From: a virus | Virus record (IMG/VR): IMGVR_UViG_3300036790_000317 | Span: 1 to 64,000 of that record | Strand: one strand, 5' to 3' | DNA: 64,000 nucleotides | In this document: in pieces, positions 6,440 to 13,203 of the stretch | Layout of the letters: each line of letters starts with the position of its first letter | Position numbering within the stretch: position 1 is the first letter of the stretch | Notes under the pieces: generated by a model | Told to the model about the DNA's origin: nothing | Databases searched by the model: none | What the model saw: the letters and a program-made list of their open reading frames with translations, nothing else | Translations under genes and position numbers: made by a program

Positions 6440-6698
6440 CCCGCGCCTCGGTGATGATGGCGGCGAGCGCGGTGCGCTCGGCGGGAGCGAGCGAGGCCGT
6501 GACGCCCCGCACGAGGCCGGCCAGCTCCTGGCTGGTGAGCTGGAACGACTTGACGTAGGTGCCGCGGCCGATGCTGATCAGCCAGCGGTACCGCCCAGAG
6601 CCTGGTGACACGGTGATGGTGCTCGCCGGGGGATCACCAGACCCGTTCTGCGTCACGCCCTTAAGGAGGGCGGCCGCGCCTTCACGGTTGTTGGACAT
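6432..6698 (-). CDS. Hypothetical protein, 88 aa
   Basis: A soluble protein with a central beta-rich part and a C-terminal helix (L-A-P-A-E-R-T-A-L-A-A-I-I-T-E-A). GGGAG before the ATG at 6698 supports this start over the one 27 nt upstream. The tRNA-like minihelix at 6764-6803 lies in its leader. Not recognised. Confidence 0.6.
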   Translation of the reverse strand: MSNNREGAAALLKGVTQNGSGDPPASTITVSPGSGRYRWLISIGRGTYVKSFQLTSQELAGLVRGVTASLAPAERTALAAIITEARGG

Positions 6699-6763
6699 GA
6701 TTATCACTCCCACTTCCACTTCCATTTTTCCTTCCGTCCCGCCATCAGGTGATGGCGGCGCGC

Positions 6764-6803
6764 GCCTCCGTGCGGAATCGAACCGCTTCGCCAGTGCGGA
6801 GGC
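6764..6803 (-). ncRNA. 40-nt tRNA acceptor/T-arm minihelix, copy 1
   Basis: Read on the minus strand: GCCTCCG, a 10-nt linker, the T-arm GCGG-TTCGATT-CCGC, one A, then CGGAGGC. The two 7-nt ends pair perfectly, giving the coaxial acceptor/T-arm half of a tRNA with no D or anticodon arm. The T-loop has the full tRNA consensus (TTCRA, closing G-C). An identical architecture with a different but still self-complementary acceptor occurs at 7421-7460. It lies in the leader of the 6698 gene. Whether it is transcribed or processed is unknown. Confidence 0.6.
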
Positions 6804-6833
6804 TCCTTCTCCTCCTCCTCCTCCTCCTCCTGC

Positions 6834-7061
6834 TCAGTTCCCGTAGCCGGTGACCCGGACCCAGGTCCCGTCCGTGCAGACGCGCTCGGTTCCGCCAGCG
6901 CGGGTAGCGTCACCGGATGGCAGCGCCGGCCGGGTGCAGGCCCGAGGTGAGGGCGGGGGTGCCGGCCGTGAGGCTAGCCCGTTTCCGGTGAGCAGCCCGC
7001 CGGCGAAGCCGGTCGTGGCTGCGAGGATGATGGCCGGGACTGCTAGCCTTGTCCGTACCAT
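6834..7061 (-). CDS. Small secreted or membrane-anchored protein
   Basis: A 75-residue product whose first 30 residues are signal-like (V-R-T-R then an A/I/L-rich helix). It continues into a short Pro-rich linker and a C-terminal part with two cysteines. GGAAGGAAGGAAGG precedes the ATG. The 27-bp inverted repeat at 7130-7214 lies upstream and could control it. Confidence 0.6.
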   Translation of the reverse strand: MVRTRLAVPAIILAATTGFAGGLLTGNGLASRPAPPPSPRACTRPALPSGDATRAGGTERVCTDGTWVRVTGYGN

Positions 7062-7129
7062 GGGTACCTTCCTTCCTTCCTGATCCCAGACAGATGTTTG
7101 TCTGACCTCTGTCTGGCGCCTGTCTGATC

Positions 7130-7214
7130 TTGTCCAGCATTTGTCTGATCTTGCTCAAAACCCCGTGACCACGGTCTGGACACGCTAGAGCAAGATCAGA
7201 CAAATGCTGGACAA
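7130..7214. repeat. Perfect 27-bp inverted repeat with TGTCTG motifs
   Basis: Positions 7130-7156 are the exact reverse complement of 7188-7214, separated by 31 nt. The left flank (7090-7129) contains further TGTCTG/CAGACA copies. It is far longer than a usual intrinsic terminator and has no T-run. It lies about 70 nt upstream of the leftward gene starting at 7061, in a stretch (7062-7488) without other genes, so an operator cluster or attenuator is plausible. Confidence 0.7.
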
Positions 7215-7260
7215 CTATCTCGATTTGACGGCCCATGCTAAGCTACAACTGGCGTTTCCG

Positions 7261-7286
7261 CACCGCCCATGCTCTTCCGGGCGGTG
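7261..7286. terminator. Hairpin, possibly bidirectional terminator
   Basis: CACCGCCC and GGGCGGTG pair across a 10-nt loop. TCGTTTC follows on the plus side. It lies between the inverted repeat and the second minihelix. Confidence 0.4.
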
Positions 7287-7420
7287 TCGTTTCTGGCTTG
7301 ATCATCCAGACGTGGCTGGGCCAGCCAGGGGGGACGGCGCACCCGCCGAGGTGGCGGTCGCTCTATACTCCCTTGCGAGGGAGAGCCGCTGACTTGTGAT
7401 CTTGCCCTGGCTGGCCCTGT

Positions 7421-7460
7421 GTCCCGGTGCGGAGTCGAACCGCCTGCCCGGTTCCGGGAC
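7421..7460 (-). ncRNA. 40-nt tRNA acceptor/T-arm minihelix, copy 2
   Basis: Minus strand: GTCCCGG, a 10-nt linker, GCGG-TTCGACT-CCGC, A, CCGGGAC. It has the same lengths and T-arm as 6764-6803, but the acceptor stem differs at several positions while staying fully paired, i.e. compensatory change. The gene-free stretch 7300-7488 shows no other feature apart from a short CTCCC/GGGAG hairpin. Confidence 0.6.
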
Positions 7461-7488
7461 GGTACTGCGGTAGTGGTGATGGTGGTGG

Positions 7489-7761
7489 TCAGATTCCGCC
7501 GGCGCGCCGGAACGCGCGGCGCAGGTGCCGGTCTCCCCACCAGATGGCGGGGTGGCGGAGCACGAACGCGGCGCGGTCGCGGTGGATGCGGGCGGAAAGC
7601 CCGCACGCCTTGCGGCGGGTACTGCCGCATGCCCTCGCCGCCCCGTAGATGCCGGGGTGCGTGAGCGCGCGGTGGCGGCCGGCGCCACGCCCGAGGCGCC
7701 GGTGGTTGCCGGCTCCCGGGAGCGGGGCGTGACGGCCGGTACTGCGAGTGGTGCTGATCAT
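7489..7761 (-). CDS. Small very basic protein
   Basis: A 90-residue product with about 20 arginines and many histidines. The start at 7761 follows CAGGAAGGAACG. The composition suggests RNA or DNA binding, but no motif is recognised. Confidence 0.55.
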   Translation of the reverse strand: MISTTRSTGRHAPLPGAGNHRRLGRGAGRHRALTHPGIYGAARACGSTRRKACGLSARIHRDRAAFVLRHPAIWWGDRHLRRAFRRAGGI

Positions 7762-7799
7762 GGCGTTCGTTCGTTCCTTCCTGTGGTAGCTGGCGGCGC

Positions 7800-7958
7800 C
7801 TACTGCCACCGCGAGTTGCGGCGCTGCGACTCCCACAGCATCTCGATCCGGTTGCGGCGCATGGTCTCCCGCGTCCGGGTGTCGCACTCGGTGCAGGGCC
7901 GCGTGCAGATGCCGTGGTCGTTCCGCTCACGGCGGATGACCATGACGATGGTGCGCAT
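7800..7958 (-). CDS. 52-residue cysteine/arginine-rich protein
   Basis: The ATG at 7958 follows AAGGGAG. The protein begins with a beta strand (R-T-I-V-M-V-I-R-R), then has C-T-R-P-C-T-E-C and an Arg-rich helix, so a small zinc-knuckle protein is likely. Not recognised. Confidence 0.55.
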   Translation of the reverse strand: MRTIVMVIRRERNDHGICTRPCTECDTRTRETMRRNRIEMLWESQRRNSRWQ

Positions 7959-8054
7959 GACTACTCCCTTCGTGGTGCTAGGTGCGGACCTGGCCCGGTC
8001 GGGCAGGCAGCGTGCTCCCGGCAGCTCTGACACTGCCGGGAGCTGGTGGTGCTG

Positions 8055-8306
8055 TCAGTGCTCGTCGCCGCACGCGGCGGCGCCGGACTTGCTCCTGGCG
8101 ATCCCGCACGGGCACATGTTGCTGCGGCGGGCATCGAACCCGCCGCTGGGCCTGCCGGACTCGTCGAAGCGCATTCCCCCGGCGAGGGCATGCTCGATGT
8201 CAGCTTCGGAGGGCATCTTCATGCCCTGACGCTGGTCGTACATGTTCCCGTGGGAGAATAGCTGGTACTCCCTGGCCAATGCGAATTGTGATTGCAGATC
8301 AGCCAT
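8055..8306 (-). CDS. Hypothetical protein, 83 aa
   Basis: A soluble protein with a helical start and a C-terminal C-P-C-G plus later C. The ATG at 8306 follows GAAAGCAGGAACA. Its codons at about 8120-8145 happen to form a GGCGGG-TTCGATG-CCCGCC hairpin like a tRNA T-arm, probably by chance (coding S-G-G-F-D-A-R). Function unknown. Confidence 0.6.
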   Translation of the reverse strand: MADLQSQFALAREYQLFSHGNMYDQRQGMKMPSEADIEHALAGGMRFDESGRPSGGFDARRSNMCPCGIARSKSGAAACGDEH

Positions 8307-8348
8307 TGTTCCTGCTTTCTTTCATTCTTTCTTTCGGAAGGAATAGCA

Positions 8349-8381
8349 GTAAGAATGACCTAACAGGCAGGCCATTCTTAC
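8349..8381. repeat. 9-bp hairpin upstream of the 8306 start
   Basis: GTAAGAATG and CATTCTTAC pair perfectly around a 15-nt loop. It lies between two leftward genes and could end the upstream transcript or act as an operator. Confidence 0.4.
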
Positions 8382-8420
8382 GCAATCGGGTAGCCAATAA
8401 CCTGCCGTGCACGGTAACTG

Positions 8421-8960
8421 CTACTTGCTGCGCTTGCCCGCTGCAGCGACGGGAACGCGCTTGTCCTGCTGCGCAGCGGGGGGCTGCGCTTCCGGCTGCG
8501 GCTTCGGCGCGAATGCGCTCAGCCGCTCCCGGGTACTCACCCGGCGCGCCGTAGCAGGCACGATGGCGGGTGTGACGGGAACGGGTGCCGTAGCGGGCTG
8601 TACGCCCGTCTGCGGCACGTTCCCGCTACGGACGGGGCGATGATCCGACGTCGCGCACAGATCCCACATGGGGATGTTGTGCCCGAACATCGCGTCATCG
8701 GAATCGATCGTGACGACCGAGTAGTAACCCAGGTACAGGCCCGTCTCTCGGTTGATCAGTCTCACGACCGAGCCGGTAGCGGGAACGTCATCCATTCCGC
8801 TAGCGCAGCGGATGACACGAAGCGTTCCCTTCTCCCAAGGCGTATCAATCGCCTTAATGACGAAGTAGATACGCTCATCGGCCGGATTGACCCGGCTCAA
8901 TGCCGTACTGCGCTTGGTCGTACGGATCTGCCTGTTGGTTGCGTTGTACTTCAGTTCCAT
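8421..8960 (-). CDS. Hypothetical protein, 179 aa
   Basis: The first two thirds look like a beta-rich domain (I-Y-F-V-I-K-A-I-D-T, L-R-V-I-R-C, Y-L-G-Y-Y-S-V-V-T-I-D). The last third is a low-complexity P/A/Q/V region ending in a basic tail. The start at 8960 follows AGGAAGGAACA. It is bracketed by inverted repeats and uses less GC-biased codons than its neighbours in its first half, which hints at separate origin. No family recognised. Confidence 0.6.
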   Translation of the reverse strand: MELKYNATNRQIRTTKRSTALSRVNPADERIYFVIKAIDTPWEKGTLRVIRCASGMDDVPATGSVVRLINRETGLYLGYYSVVTIDSDDAMFGHNIPMWDLCATSDHRPVRSGNVPQTGVQPATAPVPVTPAIVPATARRVSTRERLSAFAPKPQPEAQPPAAQQDKRVPVAAAGKRSK

Positions 8961-8999
8961 GCCGTGTTCCTTCCTAGCCCGATCTAACGGGCGTTCGGA

Positions 9000-9109
9000 G
9001 CGGGAATGAACGACTAAGTGCAATGCTAGTGCTAGGCCCCTTTCAGCCTGCGCAAGCTTATTAAGCGCCCGTACTGTGAACTAGCAATGCCTTAGTCGTT
9101 CATTCCCGC
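9000..9109. repeat. Perfect 19-bp inverted repeat (extended with mismatches)
   Basis: GCGGGAATGAACGACTAAG (9000-9018) is exactly complementary to 9091-9109. The similarity extends inward as GCAnTGCTAGT on both sides, so each arm is about 32 nt. It lies just upstream of the 8960 start, inside the outer 8379/9117 repeat pair. Confidence 0.6.
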
Positions 9110-9149
9110 CGTAGGGCGCACGGCAGGCAATTGGCTATCCGATTGCATT

Positions 9150-10082
9150 CAATTGTCGACAGATCTAGCTCTCGCAACCTGCCCGCTACGCTGCCCCCTT
9201 GCCGTTTACCCGTTACTGCTAGCTAGTGCTAGTCATAGGTTCCGGTTAAAGGATGACGCCGCTCTTTCGGAGCGTGCACGGGGCGATCCCGCTAGTCCTT
9301 GTAGCCAAACGGCAGCGTCAGCGACTTCCGACGCGGGCCGAGCGGGTTGGTTCCGCTCCCGTCCATCTATGAAGTTGTTGTGCACTACGAACACTCTCAT
9401 GACCCATAGGGGATGCACCTATTGACACCCGTAACGAGACCAACCTGTTACCGTCCTGTTATAAAACCGGGTAGATACCTGCCCGGGAATCCCTTTTGTC
9501 CGTAGCAAGAACTATCCAACCCTGTTAAGGCATGTCATGTCATTGGTGATACCCGTTAACTGTCAAAGGCATGTCAACCAGGTAGCTAGATGGAGCCCTG
9601 TGCAGAGCTACTCAGGTACAGCTCTAGAATGCCGCTTCCCAGCTCTGTGCTGCTCGCTACGGCTATTTGATCATGCTAGCCATACATGAGTATGGGTAGT
9701 TGATGATCTTGTTACAGGCGCTCTCACGCATGATCGCTACAGGGCAGGCCCAGGGACAGATGATCATGAGCTAGGTCGTTGTCATACTCATTGACCTAGC
9801 TAACAGAAGTAGTACACATGGGTTAACGAATTTCATTCACATGGGTTAATCATTATCATTAACCTATGTTAACTACTTTCTTTAGCCTTGCTAAGCAGTA
9901 TGTACTGCATGCCGTAGCTACTGCATTACTGCAATGGGCATGTCAAGGTGTGTCAAGCCAGGCCGATATATATTAAACTATGCTATGCACTGCGACGGAG
10001 TAGCAAGCACTTTCTTGCTATGTCAAGCTATGTAAAGGTCTACCGATTGCATAGGGAATTGCCAGAGTACTACGAGCTGCAC
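9150..10082. other. Gene-free AT-richer region, candidate control or origin region
   Basis: No frame here has a ribosome-binding site or the codon bias of the rest. It contains many TGTCAA boxes (9561, 9572, 9941, 9951, 10021), a triplet of ACATGGGTTAA boxes and an AT-rich GATATATATTAAAC stretch at 9963-9978. The local base composition clearly differs from the coding arms. It could hold divergent promoters or a replication origin, but nothing decides between these. Confidence 0.45.
9816..9869. repeat. Three ACATGGGTTAA boxes (two direct, one inverted)
   Basis: ACATGGGTTAA occurs at 9816-9826 and 9839-9849. TTAACCTATGT (inverted, one mismatch) is at 9859-9869. The even 23-nt spacing of the first two and the inverted third resemble operator or iteron clusters. 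Confidence 0.5.
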
Positions 10083-10083
10083 C

Positions 10084-10153
10084 CCATCACAAACCTCATT
10101 TTTTGAGGCCTTAAAGATCTTCCATCACAAACCTCATTTTTTAAGGCCTTAAA
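10084..10153. repeat. 32-nt direct repeat with hairpin and T-run
   Basis: CCATCACAAACCTCA followed by a T-run and a GGCCTTAAA block occurs at 10084-10115 and again at 10122-10153 with one mismatch. The second copy contains the palindrome TTTTAAGGCCTTAAAA. It lies just downstream of the leftward gene ending at 10156 and may be a tandem terminator. Confidence 0.5.
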
Positions 10154-10155
10154 AG

Positions 10156-10605
10156 TTACCCGGTTACCACGGCAACCTGCCAGTGGCACTCGCTGTTCAC
10201 CGACAGGTAATGCGACCCGGCATCTCCGTAGGCATACGTGGCAACCGGCCCCTTGCCGGTCCCCAGCTCGTCCACGCTCACGCCGCCGAGGTCGGGTGAC
10301 CCGTCCGTGTCATACTCGGTCACGATGAAGTTGCCGGACTGCCCGAAGGCCGAGCACGAATACCACCACGACAGGTGCCAGGACGCGGGTACCGTGAACG
10401 GGGGAGTGTTCTCGATCCCGGAGCCCGAGTACCTCGCCACGATGACCGGTTTAGCCGGAGCGGGCGTCTTCGTTACCACGGCAGGCGGCGGCTCAGACGG
10501 CGGCTCAGACGGCGATGCCAAGGTGCTGCCACATCCAGCCAGCGCAGCGGCTGCCAGTGCGCACGTGATGACGTGCTTACGCCTAAAAAGCCAGGAACTG
10601 CCCAC
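10156..10605 (-). CDS. Putative lipoprotein
   Basis: After a basic start (R-R-K-H) there is a hydrophobic signal ending in L-A-G-C-G-S, a clear lipobox, followed by an S/P/T-rich linker and a domain with two further cysteines and several W/Y residues. It would be exported and lipid-anchored at the outer face of the membrane. The GTG at 10605 overlaps the end of the upstream gene by 23 nt. The ribosome-binding site is weak, so the exact start is uncertain. Superinfection exclusion is one possible role; nothing here proves it. Confidence 0.65.
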   Translation of the reverse strand: MGSSWLFRRKHVITCALAAAALAGCGSTLASPSEPPSEPPPAVVTKTPAPAKPVIVARYSGSGIENTPPFTVPASWHLSWWYSCSAFGQSGNFIVTEYDTDGSPDLGGVSVDELGTGKGPVATYAYGDAGSHYLSVNSECHWQVAVVTG

Positions 10606-10852
10606 GCCAGCTGATGTCGGTGATATCACGCCACGGAATGAAGGTATCCGGCTCATTAAGATCCCATCCATCTTTATAGTAGGTTCCTAGATCACACATG
10701 ATTCCCGCAAGATGCACCTCACGGATAATAGCGTGGTAGACGCCGTCGTCGAACGAGACGCGTGCCATCGCGCTATCTTCCGGCGTTCGTGCCGGGAGTT
10801 TGATTGCGTATGCTTCTGCTGCCTCTGCTCCTGCTCCTGTCGTCATCTGCAT
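10583..10852 (-). CDS. Hypothetical protein, 89 aa
   Basis: A soluble protein with Y-H-A-I-I-R-E-V-H-L and W-R-D-I-T-D-I-S-W-R segments that look like beta strands, ending in W-R-G-Q-F-L-A-F. The ATG at 10852 follows GGAAGGGCACTG. It overlaps the 3' end of the HNH gene by 80 nt in another frame. Not recognised. Confidence 0.55.
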   Translation of the reverse strand: MQMTTGAGAEAAEAYAIKLPARTPEDSAMARVSFDDGVYHAIIREVHLAGIMCDLGTYYKDGWDLNEPDTFIPWRDITDISWRGQFLAF

Positions 10853-11498
10853 CAGTGCCCTTCCCTGGTCGTTCCATCAGTGGCCGGGTTCCGTGCTTAT
10901 CGTTGCATTCGCGGTGCGCGGGCAGTACCAGGCCATTATCACCACGCCTGGCTTTATGGTATACATGTGCCCACACCCATTTTTCATCCTTAAGAATGTC
11001 TTTATCACAAAGCCAGCACCACGCTGTCTTGAAAGGTTCCAGAGTGCTGAGATCTACTTCAATCTGCAGCAGGCTGAGGATCCGTGACTTAGGCCGTTTT
11101 GCGCGCCAGTTGCGAGGTGGTGAGACAGCAGGTGCTGTTTCCGTGGTAACAGGCATGACCGTGCTGCCAGCAGCGTACTTCTTGCACGGGCATACATCAT
11201 TATTATGCCGTGTTTCCGTCACGGCAACCGGCACGTCGATGCCGGCGTTCAGCAAGCTTTTCCTGATATCTCCTCCGTCTTTGCCTCCTTTTCCTACTGG
11301 TTTGCCGTTTTGCATCCTTGCCACCGTCGTAAGCGTCAGAAGGTCATCTGCTACCTCACGTACGCTGCCTGGTGAGATATCTTTGCGGTTTTCAAGAACT
11401 TTTACGGCTTCGGTTATCCTGCCATTAAAACCGGGGCCGGCGATAAAATCGTTATCGCAGTAGCAATCTTTTACAGAAAACTGATGCCGCAGTTTCAT
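10773..11498 (-). CDS. HNH-type endonuclease
   Basis: The C-terminal part has C-W-L-C-D, then W-V-W-A-H-V-Y-H, an N-G-L-V-L-P-A-H and a final C-N-D-K-H-G. This is the Cys-ligated zinc and H-N-H layout of HNH nucleases (roughly residues 155-205). The N-terminal 150 residues are unassigned. Codon use is less GC-biased than the structural genes, which fits a mobile or recently acquired gene. The start at 11498 follows GAGGAAGGACC. The last 30 residues are low complexity and overlap the next gene. Confidence 0.65.
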   Translation of the reverse strand: MKLRHQFSVKDCYCDNDFIAGPGFNGRITEAVKVLENRKDISPGSVREVADDLLTLTTVARMQNGKPVGKGGKDGGDIRKSLLNAGIDVPVAVTETRHNNDVCPCKKYAAGSTVMPVTTETAPAVSPPRNWRAKRPKSRILSLLQIEVDLSTLEPFKTAWCWLCDKDILKDEKWVWAHVYHKARRGDNGLVLPAHRECNDKHGTRPLMERPGKGTDADDDRSRSRGSRSIRNQTPGTNAGR

Positions 11499-11518
11499 TC
11501 ATATGGTCCTTCCTCAGA

Positions 11519-11546
11519 TTGCGCTGTTTAGCGTAACATGTATACT
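11519..11546 (+). promoter_or_regulatory. Rightward promoter
   Basis: TTGCGC and TATACT are separated by 16 nt and lie upstream of the TTG-started gene at 11563, divergent from the HNH gene. Confidence 0.5.
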
Positions 11547-11562
11547 CGCACCGGGAGGCACA

Positions 11563-12210
11563 TTGGCAACCGCACAAGCTCAGGGCGCCTTCGGCGATAT
11601 TACCCGCGCGCAGTCGGGCCTGCTCCCCGCGCTCAGCCCGCGTGACCGCGCCAGCGCCGCCCTCCGCGAGCTCACCACCCTCCTCCCCGTCCTCGAGCAG
11701 GGCATTGCCCCGGACCCGTCCCGGCCCGCTCTCTCCTTCTCTCCCGCCCGCCCCGCCGCCTCAAGCCGCCCGCCTTGGAGCCCGCGCATCGCGTATGCCC
11801 TGTTTACCGTAGCCGGAGCCATCGAGGATGCCCGAGGGTACGACGATAACGGTAACGAAAACGAGAATGAGAATGAGAACGATTCTGCGCTTGCCGTCAT
11901 GCTGGAATGTGCGCTGCGCGGCGCGCGCGTCGCGCTCGGCCTGGACGAGGCCTGGCGGCCGCTGCCTCGCCTCCCCCGCGCCACCCCGCCGCTGTGCCCG
12001 TTTTCCTGCCGCCTCCCGTCCCTCCGGATGCAGCCCCTCGCCGGCATCGTCCGCTGCGTCACCCCCCGCTGCCGGGACACCCGCGGCAGCCGCCCTCGCG
12101 CCGTCATGCAGCCGGTCTGGGCGCATGACGGCAGCGGCTGGCAGGCCCGGCTGATCTGGGACGACGGCACCCGCGGCCTGCCGGCGCCGGAGGCGGATGA
12201 GACCTGCTGA
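11563..12210 (+). CDS. Hypothetical protein, 215 aa (TTG start)
   Basis: TTG at 11563 is preceded by GGGAGG and by the 11519-11546 promoter. The product is Arg/Pro/Ala-rich with a helical early part, an (N-E)n acidic repeat in the middle and a C-terminal domain with C-V-T-P-R-C and a W-x-A-R-L-I-W-D-D-G-T-R segment. Strong third-position GC supports the frame. Function unknown. Confidence 0.6.
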   Translation: MATAQAQGAFGDITRAQSGLLPALSPRDRASAALRELTTLLPVLEQGIAPDPSRPALSFSPARPAASSRPPWSPRIAYALFTVAGAIEDARGYDDNGNENENENENDSALAVMLECALRGARVALGLDEAWRPLPRLPRATPPLCPFSCRLPSLRMQPLAGIVRCVTPRCRDTRGSRPRAVMQPVWAHDGSGWQARLIWDDGTRGLPAPEADETC

Positions 12211-12412
12211 GAATCCTGACATCCGGTACTGGTCGGCATCCGAGGCCCGGCTCGTGCTCGCCCCGCACCTCAGCACCTCGGATCTGCGCCGGATCATCCG
12301 CTGCGCCGGCCTCGAGCCACAGGGCCGCCGCCACTCCTCGTCCCTGCGTGGCCGCCCGGCCAAGGTCTACCTGGCCGAGGACCTCATCGCCCTCCTCGCA
12401 CCGTTCAGCTAG
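12197..12412 (+). CDS. Small helix-turn-helix-like protein
   Basis: A 71-residue protein starting 14 nt inside the previous gene, with GGAGGCGG just before the ATG. The layout W-S-A-S-E-A-R-L ... L-R-R-I-I-R-C-A-G-L ... G-R-P-A-K-V-Y-L-A-E-D-L resembles a winged or MerR/excisionase-type DNA-binding domain in which a GRPAKxY strand follows the helices. This is a pattern judgement, not a match. Confidence 0.55.
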   Translation: MRPAENPDIRYWSASEARLVLAPHLSTSDLRRIIRCAGLEPQGRRHSSSLRGRPAKVYLAEDLIALLAPFS

Positions 12413-12505
12413 CGGCTGCCGGCCGGCGCAGGGTTATGATGGCAGTCACGGGTCGCATGGCTGCGAGAACGGCGGGTGGGCGGTAACGGCGGCAATCCGC
12501 CGCTG

Positions 12506-12563
12506 GCTGTCATGTGAACACCGGCAGTAAGCTGATCATCCGGTCAGTAGCTGTCATGTGAAC
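12506..12563. repeat. 14-nt direct repeat
   Basis: GCTGTCATGTGAAC occurs at 12506-12519 and 12550-12563, in a 220-nt gap between convergent genes. Possible regulator binding sites. Nothing else is visible in this gap. Confidence 0.4.
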
Positions 12564-12635
12564 CTTGCGGCGACGTTGTCCTAGCATCATAGATCTGGCT
12601 GTCAGCTGGTCACGGCAGCAGGGGGAACCTGGCGG

Positions 12636-12914
12636 TCATGACGTTTCTGGCTGCTCGTCTTCGACGCGGATGAGCGTCCCGTCCCGGCACGTGGCATGCC
12701 GGGCCTGGAACCGCGTCACGGCACCGGCTGACGACGTGACCCGCACCTCGCCACACCGGCAGCCGAGGAAGAACTGCTCTCCCATTCGCACGGCGCGGTC
12801 CATCTTGCTGCTGATAATGTCCGCGAGCAGTGCCCGCTTCCGTGCCAGCACGTCCCGTTCCGGTTCCAGGCGCACGCTGTACGGCGCCCGCGAGCGGTCT
12901 TTCCCGGAACTCAT
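12636..12914 (-). CDS. Hypothetical protein, 92 aa
   Basis: A basic soluble protein with a long N-terminal helix and a C-R-C-G plus later C, possibly a zinc knuckle. The ATG at 12914 follows GCAGGAGGAATGAG. It is transcribed away from the structural promoter at 13009. Not recognised. Confidence 0.6.
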   Translation of the reverse strand: MSSGKDRSRAPYSVRLEPERDVLARKRALLADIISSKMDRAVRMGEQFFLGCRCGEVRVTSSAGAVTRFQARHATCRDGTLIRVEDEQPETS

Positions 12915-13008
12915 CTCATTCCTCCTGCTCGGGAAAAATGCATAATCTAGCGTTATTTTACAGCCGAGGACGCAACCGGGAAACCACAAATCAGTACACA
13001 GCCTCAGC

Positions 13009-13037
13009 TTGACGAAAGCGCCCGGGTCGTTTATATT
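13009..13037 (+). promoter_or_regulatory. Strong promoter for the rightward structural block
   Basis: TTGACG and TATATT are separated by exactly 17 nt, the best sigma-70-like promoter in the window. It stands at the left end of the 46-kb rightward gene block. About 165 nt of leader follow before the first confident gene. A GTG-started frame at 13062 has no good ribosome-binding site and is not called. Confidence 0.7.
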
Positions 13038-13203
13038 TCGTAACTAACGCCACTCGGCAAGGTGTCTCAAGGCCCAGCGGCGAAGCGCCCTCACCAGGCC
13101 GCCCGCCGTTACCGGGACCCCGTACGGCGCGTTCTGGTGCCTCAGGGGAAGGAGCCGGGCGGACGTTACCGGCCGGGGGCCGGACGGCGGAAGGCTCCTC
13201 GCG

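Larger units (their letters stand above)
8379..9148. repeat. Imperfect ~32-bp inverted repeats flanking a gene
   Basis: Positions 8379-8410 (core GCAATCGGGTAGCCAAT) match the reverse complement of 9117-9148 with a few mismatches. The pair brackets the 8421-8960 gene and a second inverted repeat. No transposase is present. It may mark a mobile or recombination-derived cassette. Confidence 0.45.

Noticed and set aside
8120-8145. Third tRNA T-arm-like hairpin (GGCGGG-TTCGATG-CCCGCC)
   Set aside because: It lies inside a confident coding sequence, lacks the 7-nt acceptor strands and linker of the two minihelices, and is explained by the S-G-G-F-D-A-R codons.
9153-9425. ORFs on both strands in the gene-free region
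   Set aside because: No ribosome-binding sites, no codon bias, and inconsistent composition; treated as noncoding.
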